NCBI GenBank assembly: GCA_021785095.1
Contig: JAJYGM010000620.1
Span: 1 to 10,932, forward strand
Length of the DNA stretch: 10,932 nucleotides
Source: Actinomycetes bacterium
Lineage (GTDB): Bacteria > Actinomycetota > Acidimicrobiia > Acidimicrobiales > Bog-793
Reading direction: 5' to 3'
Below are positions 7,801-10,932 of this stretch, in pieces. Below the pieces are notes generated by a model. It worked only from the letters and a program-made list of their open reading frames with translations. It was not told the origin of the DNA and did not search any database. The position numbers and the translations under genes were made by a program. The first letter of the stretch is position 1. Every line of letters starts with the position of its first letter.

Positions 7801-9087
7801 ACTCCCGGCGACGTCGAGCTGCCGGCGGCCATGGGCCGCCAGGTTCAGCGCTGCGTTCAGGTCGCGGTCGATGAAGAGACCGCACTGCTCGCAGTGGTAG
7901 GTGCGCTCGTCGAGGCGCAGCTTGGCTTTCACCGCACCGCACGACGAGCAGAGCTTCGAGCTCGGGAAGAACCGGCCGGCGACGATGAGCGTGCCAGCGC
8001 GCCATTCGAGCTTGTAGGCGAGCTGACGGCGGAGCTCGCCGGGTGACGCGTCGAGGATGGAGCGGTTGAGGCCCGCCTTCGCACGCCGGCCGTTGCGCTC
8101 GTGGCCACCGGCCGAGTCCGGCCGGGACTTCGGGGCTGCGGTCATGCCCTTCACGTTCAGGTCTTCGACGACGACCGTGCCGTAGGTCGCTGCGAGGTCC
8201 GAGGTGAGCTGGTGCAGCGCATCGCGTCGGGTGCCCGCCACCTTCGCGTGGCACCGCGCGAGCTTCTGCTTCGTCTGTGCTCGGCGCCTCGAGCCCCGCT
8301 CGCGACGCGACAGCTCGCGCGAGAGCCGGGCCATGCGGCGCTGGTAGCGGCCCAGCGCCTTCGGGTTCGCAATCACCGCGCCGTTCGACAGCACCGCGAG
8401 GTGCTTCACTCCGAGGTCGACGCCGACGACGGCGTCGGGGAGCCGGGCGGGGGCGTCTACGCGTTCGACCCCGCAGCCGAAGGAGACGAACCACCGGCCG
8501 GCGTCCTCTGAGACCGTGGCCGAGAGGATGCGGGCCCGTCCGCCGTCGAACAGCTCGCGGAGCTTCGCCGTCTGCTCCTTCGTCCGGACGACGCCGATCC
8601 GCGGGAGCTTCACGTGCCGGTCGTCGACGACACCGATCGCGCCCGTCGTGAACCGGCAACTGCGCCGGTGCCCCTTCTTCTTCGGCGTCGGGAAGCCCGG
8701 GTGCCCACCGCGTTCGCCCTTGCACCCCTTCGACCATGCATCGAGCGCCCGGGCGAGGCCGTCGAGACCAGAGGAGTACGCCTCCTTCGAGTTCTCTTCC
8801 CACCAGGGGGCGACCGCCGTCTTCTGGCGGTTCCACTCCCTTCGCAGCGCCGGGAGCGACCACGGGACCGGACCCGTGACCTGGCGAGCCCACGCGCTCG
8901 CCTCCTTCGTGCTCGCGCCCTGGCGGAGAGCGAGGACTCCCAGCGTGCGCGTCGCCGCGAGCTGGTCCTCTACCAGTCCGAGACCCCAGTTGAACGCGTA
9001 CCTGCTCGCCCCGCAGTGCGAGGAGAGCGCGGACCGGGTCCGAGTGCTCGGGTCGAGCTCGAAGCGGAACGCCTGGTGGACGAGCAT
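7669..9087 (-). CDS. tnpB: TnpB RNA-guided endonuclease of the IS607-family element
   Basis: A 472-residue TnpB, the ancestor-like relative of Cas12, which cuts DNA matched by its omega-RNA and so favours retention of the element. Domains: N-terminal wedge/REC part (1-about 215) starting LVHQAFRFELDPS, RuvC-I GVDLGVKHLAV (Asp224), arginine-rich bridge region (249-285), RuvC-II VVVEDLNVKGM (Glu308), zinc finger Cys380-x2-Cys383 and Cys399-x2-Cys402, RuvC-III IDRDLNAALNL (Asp407/Asp409), and a disordered tail with GSGPEAQNARG. All catalytic and zinc residues are present, so it should be active. The ATG at 9087 shares its A with the tnpA stop (TGATG), indicating coupled translation; the frame stays open upstream to 9438 but that part is antisense to nothing meaningful and overlaps tnpA. 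Base composition resembles the neighbours. Confidence 0.96.
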   Translation of the reverse strand: MLVHQAFRFELDPSTRTRSALSSHCGASRYAFNWGLGLVEDQLAATRTLGVLALRQGASTKEASAWARQVTGPVPWSLPALRREWNRQKTAVAPWWEENSKEAYSSGLDGLARALDAWSKGCKGERGGHPGFPTPKKKGHRRSCRFTTGAIGVVDDRHVKLPRIGVVRTKEQTAKLRELFDGGRARILSATVSEDAGRWFVSFGCGVERVDAPARLPDAVVGVDLGVKHLAVLSNGAVIANPKALGRYQRRMARLSRELSRRERGSRRRAQTKQKLARCHAKVAGTRRDALHQLTSDLAATYGTVVVEDLNVKGMTAAPKSRPDSAGGHERNGRRAKAGLNRSILDASPGELRRQLAYKLEWRAGTLIVAGRFFPSSKLCSSCGAVKAKLRLDERTYHCEQCGLFIDRDLNAALNLAAHGRRQLDVAGSGPEAQNARGGAHRRHQPDAPVKREDGTGQPARTVTASSQGEAA

Positions 9088-9665
9088 CAGGCAGCTTCGC
9101 CGTTCTTCGCCGTCGTGATCGCCCGGAGCGCTCGGTTGCGCGCCCCATGGCGCCCGTAGAGGCGAGCGCAGAAGGAGGTGAGCACCTCGGTCATGTCGCG
9201 CACGAGGTCGTCGTCCACCTCGCCCGCATCGACGACGAGGATCTCGCGACCCTGGGCCGAGAGGGCGGCTCCGAGGTGCTCGACACCGAAGCGCACCAGG
9301 CGGTCCCGGTGCTCGACGACGATCCGCGTCACGCTCGCATCGGCGAGCAGCCGGGCGAGCAGCGGGCGCTTCGCACAGAGACCAGAACCCACCTCGGCCA
9401 CGACCTCGTCGATCGGCAGCCCGTTCTCGCTCGCCCACAGACCCACGCGGCTGGCCTGGCGCTCGAGGTCGTCACGCTGGTCGTGCGAGCTCACCCGGCA
9501 GTAGGCGACGGTCCGGCCGGCGGGCGCCTGCCCATGGTCTCGCTCGACGACGATCGTGCCGGACGGGAGCCGTCGCGCGGGCACCGGCATGGTGCCGTCA
9601 CGGAACCACCGATAGGCGGTCTGGGGGTGGACCCCGTACGAACGTGCCCACTCGGCGAGCTGCAC
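9087..9665 (-). CDS. tnpA: IS607-family serine recombinase (transposase TnpA)
   Basis: A 192-residue small serine recombinase with the IS607 order reversed from classical resolvases: an N-terminal MerR-like helix-turn-helix (1-24, LAEWARSYGVHPQTAYRWF) followed by the catalytic domain. YCRVSS (55-60) carries the nucleophilic Ser59 with Arg57; then DQRDDLERQ (62-70), EVGSGLCAKRP (91-101) and VEHRDRLVRFG (117-127) with the conserved arginines. It should cut and rejoin the element ends at GG dinucleotides through a covalent phosphoserine link and a circular intermediate. The GTG at 9665 is chosen because family members start with the helix-turn-helix; no Shine-Dalgarno site precedes it, and a GTG at 9683 is an alternative. 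The start lies at the edge of the palindrome at 9664-9685, which could allow self-repression. Confidence 0.95.
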   Translation of the reverse strand: MQLAEWARSYGVHPQTAYRWFRDGTMPVPARRLPSGTIVVERDHGQAPAGRTVAYCRVSSHDQRDDLERQASRVGLWASENGLPIDEVVAEVGSGLCAKRPLLARLLADASVTRIVVEHRDRLVRFGVEHLGAALSAQGREILVVDAGEVDDDLVRDMTEVLTSFCARLYGRHGARNRALRAITTAKNGEAA

Positions 9666-9685
9666 GTGTGCAAGCGTACACACGT
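9664..9685. repeat. Terminal palindrome at the tnpA-side end of the IS607 element
   Basis: ACGTGTGCA-agcg-TACACACGT on the plus strand, nine-base arms with one mismatch. Bases 9665-9684 match 7648-7667 at 17 of 20 positions in the same orientation. It touches the tnpA start codon and lies about 40 bases inside the element end, so it may be both a recombinase site and an operator. Confidence 0.8.
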
Positions 9686-9687
9686 TC

Positions 9688-9715
9688 GCTCGCGGTCGTG
9701 GAGATACCAGCGAGC
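9688..9715. repeat. Inverted repeat in the subterminal left end of the IS607 element
   Basis: GCTCGC and GCGAGC are perfect six-base arms separated by 16 bases, lying between the tnpA-side palindrome and the element boundary. It might be an extra recombinase-binding element or part of the tnpA promoter. Six-base arms in GC-rich DNA can also arise by chance. Confidence 0.35.
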
Positions 9716-9724
9716 AGTTCCGAG

Positions 9725-9790
9725 CCCCCACTCGTCGTCGTGGTACGCCCGGTACTCCGGCGTGGAGGCCCCCCATCCGCAGCGCGCCAG
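9725..9790 (-). pseudogene. tag: tag, 5' part: N-terminal fragment separated by the IS607 element
   Basis: The codons RCGWGASTPEYRAYHDDEWG match the start of Tag glycosylases (E. coli MERCGW...YHDNEWG) and contain the first two zinc-snap ligands, Cys and His. The frame then enters the element. On the 5' side no ATG or GTG is found in frame: the nearest possible starts are a CTG at 9790 and a TTG at 9847, the latter inside sequence that codes on the other strand for the polymerase domain. The real start of tag therefore seems lost, or a rare start codon is used. This fragment and 7101-7634 together give a full-length enzyme when the element is removed. Confidence 0.85.
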
Positions 9791-9800
9791 GCCCGCCGGC

Positions 9801-10657
9801 GGGCGCCCCGCGCTGCTCGAGCGCTTCCCCGGCGGTGCCGGCGGCAAGTCGTTCTTCCAAAAGCGCGTCCCCCCGGCGTGCCCGAGTGGGTGCAGACCAC
9901 GATCGTCTCGACGCCGAACGGCACGCGCTCGAACGCCCTCGTGGTCGCGGACGTCGCGCACGTGCTGTGGGCGGCGAACCTCGGCTGCCTCGGGCTCCAT
10001 CTGTGGCCCTACCGCGCGAGCGACGCGGCCCACGCGGACGAGCTCAGGATCGACCTCGATCCGCAGCCCGGCACCGGGTTCGACGACGCGCGGCGAGTCG
10101 CCCGGCACACGCATGCGATCCTCGAGGAGCTCGGGATCGTGGGCTACCCCAAGACGACGGGCAGCCGCGGCATCCACGTGTACGTGCGGCTCCGACCACG
10201 CTGGGACTCGACAGCCGTCAGGGCGGCCGCCGTGGCGCTCGCCCGAGAGCTCGAGCGCCGACACCCGGAGCTCGTGACCGCGAGCTGGTGGAAGGAGGAA
10301 CGGGGCCCCCGCGTGTTCGTCGACTTCAACCAGAACGCGCCGCACAAGACCGTCTTCGGCGCGTGGTTCGTGAGGCCGCGCACGACCGGCCATGTCTCCA
10401 CGCCGTTCGGCTGGGAGGAGCTCGACGAGATCGATCCGGAGGCGTTGACCCTCGCGACGGTCCCGGCCCGCCTCTCGGCGCTGGGCGATCCCTGGGAGGG
10501 CATCGCTGCGGAGCCGCAGTCGCTCGACCCGCTGCTCGAGCTCGCAGCCGCCGACCGCGCCTCGGGCCTCCCGGACGCCCCGTGGCCCCCCGAGTACCCG
10601 AAGGCTCCCGACGAACCGGTGAGGGTCGCACCCAGCCGGGCGCGCAGGCCAAGCTGA
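9801..10657 (+). pseudogene. LigD-type polymerase domain (NHEJ primase-polymerase), 5'-truncated and frameshifted
   Basis: Recognisable LigD PolDom sequence begins at 9801 with GRPALLERFPGGAGGKSFFQKRVPP, then needs a frame change in the C run at 9869-9874 to continue as VPEWVQTTIVSTPNG through to the TGA at 10657. The long part in the second frame (259 residues from a GTG at 9878) keeps the metal-binding DLD of LRIDLDPQPGTGF, GSRGIHVYVRL, and SWWKEERGPRVFVDFNQNAPHK with the third Asp, plus the usual VSTPFGWEEL and TVPARL. Family members carry about 35-45 more residues at the N-terminus; these are absent because tag sequence starts here. This archaeo-eukaryotic primase-like enzyme fills gaps and adds nucleotides during end joining. 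A seventh C would restore the frame, so a sequencing error is possible. A ligase gene follows after six bases; no Ku gene is in the window. Confidence 0.75.
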
Positions 10658-10663
10658 GCCGCG

Positions 10664-10932
10664 GTGAGCCTCCCGGTCCCTGCTCCCGTCTCCCCCATGC
10701 TGGCGAAGCTCGTCCGCGAGCTGCCCGACGCAGAGGGGCTCTACTTCGAGCCGAAGTGGGACGGCTTCCGCTGCATCGTGTTCCGGGACGCCGAAGGCGT
10801 CGAGCTGGGCAGCCGCAACGAGCGCCCGCTCACCCGCTACTTCCCCGAGCTCGTCGGCCCGCTGCTGAGGGAGATCCCCACCCCCGCGTCCTTCGTCGCC
10901 TTCGATCTGTGAGCCGTCGGAGACGAAGACCT
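10664..10932 (+). pseudogene. ATP-dependent DNA ligase (LigC/LigD-type), N-terminal part with deletion and in-frame stop; runs off the window
   Basis: From the GTG at 10664 the frame gives 82 residues that open like actinobacterial ATP-dependent ligases: PVSPMLAKL, then motif I in YFEPKWDGFR (Lys31, the AMP-accepting lysine), ELGSRNERPLTRYFPEL. Family members then continue through a conserved DGE motif and some 40-50 residues before a TPASFVAFDLLA-like strand; here LLREIP runs straight into TPASFVAFDL, so that segment seems deleted. A TGA at 10910-10912 replaces the next Leu codon, and the same frame then reads AVGDEDL, the expected continuation, up to the window end. These enzymes seal nicks, often in NHEJ with the polymerase domain encoded just upstream. 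The family comparison is from memory, so the deletion needs alignment. Confidence 0.7.

Larger units (their letters stand above)
7635..9726 (-). mobile_element. IS607-family insertion sequence inserted in tag
   Basis: The element carries tnpA (serine recombinase) and tnpB in the usual IS607 order. Its boundaries are inferred from the interrupted tag gene: the minus strand reads GAGTGGGGG|CTC at the left end of the element (near 9725) and TAACGG|CGTCCC at the right end (near 7635). Placing the crossover at a GG dinucleotide (9726-9725 and 7636-7635), as known for IS607-type recombinases, makes the element 2090 bp and rejoins tag in frame as Trp-Gly-Arg-Pro-Val. There is no target-site duplication, as expected for this enzyme class. 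Related palindromes lie inside both ends (7647-7668 and 9664-9685). Both genes look complete, so the element may still be mobile. Confidence 0.92.

Noticed and set aside
9088..9438. Upstream extension of the tnpB frame to 9438
   Set aside because: It overlaps tnpA off frame with arginine-rich nonsense; the TGATG overlap and the family-like start LVHQAFRFEL fix the start at 9087.
7626..9740. Target-site duplication flanking the element
   Set aside because: Flanks are GTGGGG and CGTCCC on the minus strand with no repeat beyond GG; serine recombinases of this family do not make duplications.
9491..10393. Minus-strand open frame of 300 codons opposite the polymerase domain
   Set aside because: Only the part at 9725-9790 (tag N-terminus) is meaningful; the rest is antisense to the PolDom gene or inside the element's left end.
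1..10932. CRISPR array, tRNA or rRNA genes
   Set aside because: No regularly spaced repeats, no cloverleaf with a CCA-type acceptor, and no rRNA-like sequence were seen; the repeats found belong to the insertion element or are a simple tandem duplication.

Overview
The window is about 11 kb of very GC-rich, densely coded DNA. Codon use, Shine-Dalgarno sites and gene content (a LigD-type polymerase domain next to an ATP-dependent DNA ligase, an FtsH-type protease, and a TnpB with the GSGPEAQNARG tail common in actinobacteria) suggest a high-GC actinobacterium. A more exact placement, such as an uncultured Acidimicrobiia-like lineage, would be a guess.

Layout. Positions 1-405 (-) hold the N-terminal part of a short-chain dehydrogenase. 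A divergent gap is followed by a plus-strand run: two small multi-pass membrane proteins (518-1144, 1150-1614), an EamA/DMT-type exporter (1637-2533) and a macrodomain protein (2530-3090) whose start overlaps the exporter stop as ATGA. A convergent boundary near 3090-3135 leads to a minus-strand run. This run contains one open frame joining an aminoglycoside-phosphotransferase-fold kinase to pyridoxamine 5'-phosphate oxidase (3135-4844), and an FtsH-type membrane AAA+ zinc protease (4903-6915). Upstream of these lies the C-terminal part of tag, 3-methyladenine DNA glycosylase I (7101-7634).

The main discovery is at 7635-9726. A complete IS607-family element, with serine recombinase tnpA and RNA-guided nuclease tnpB overlapping as TGATG, sits inside tag. 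The missing N-terminal codons of tag (CGW...YHDDEWG) lie on the far side at 9725-9790. Removing exactly 2090 bp between two GG dinucleotides rejoins tag in frame as ...EWG-RPVADDDR.... Each end of the element carries a 22-bp imperfect palindrome, and the two share 17 of 20 bases in direct orientation. The copy beyond tnpB would fold as an RNA hairpin just before the expected guide of an omega-RNA, and that guide is tag sequence.

To the right of tag, a divergently oriented polymerase domain and DNA ligase pair (NHEJ type) also looks broken. The polymerase domain lacks its N-terminus and is frameshifted at a run of six C. The ligase keeps its adenylation lysine motif but seems to lack the following segment and meets an in-frame TGA, after which recognisable ligase sequence resumes. 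So three adjacent DNA-repair genes are disrupted around the mobile element. Some of the single-base lesions could be sequencing or assembly errors, but the tag interruption cannot be explained that way.
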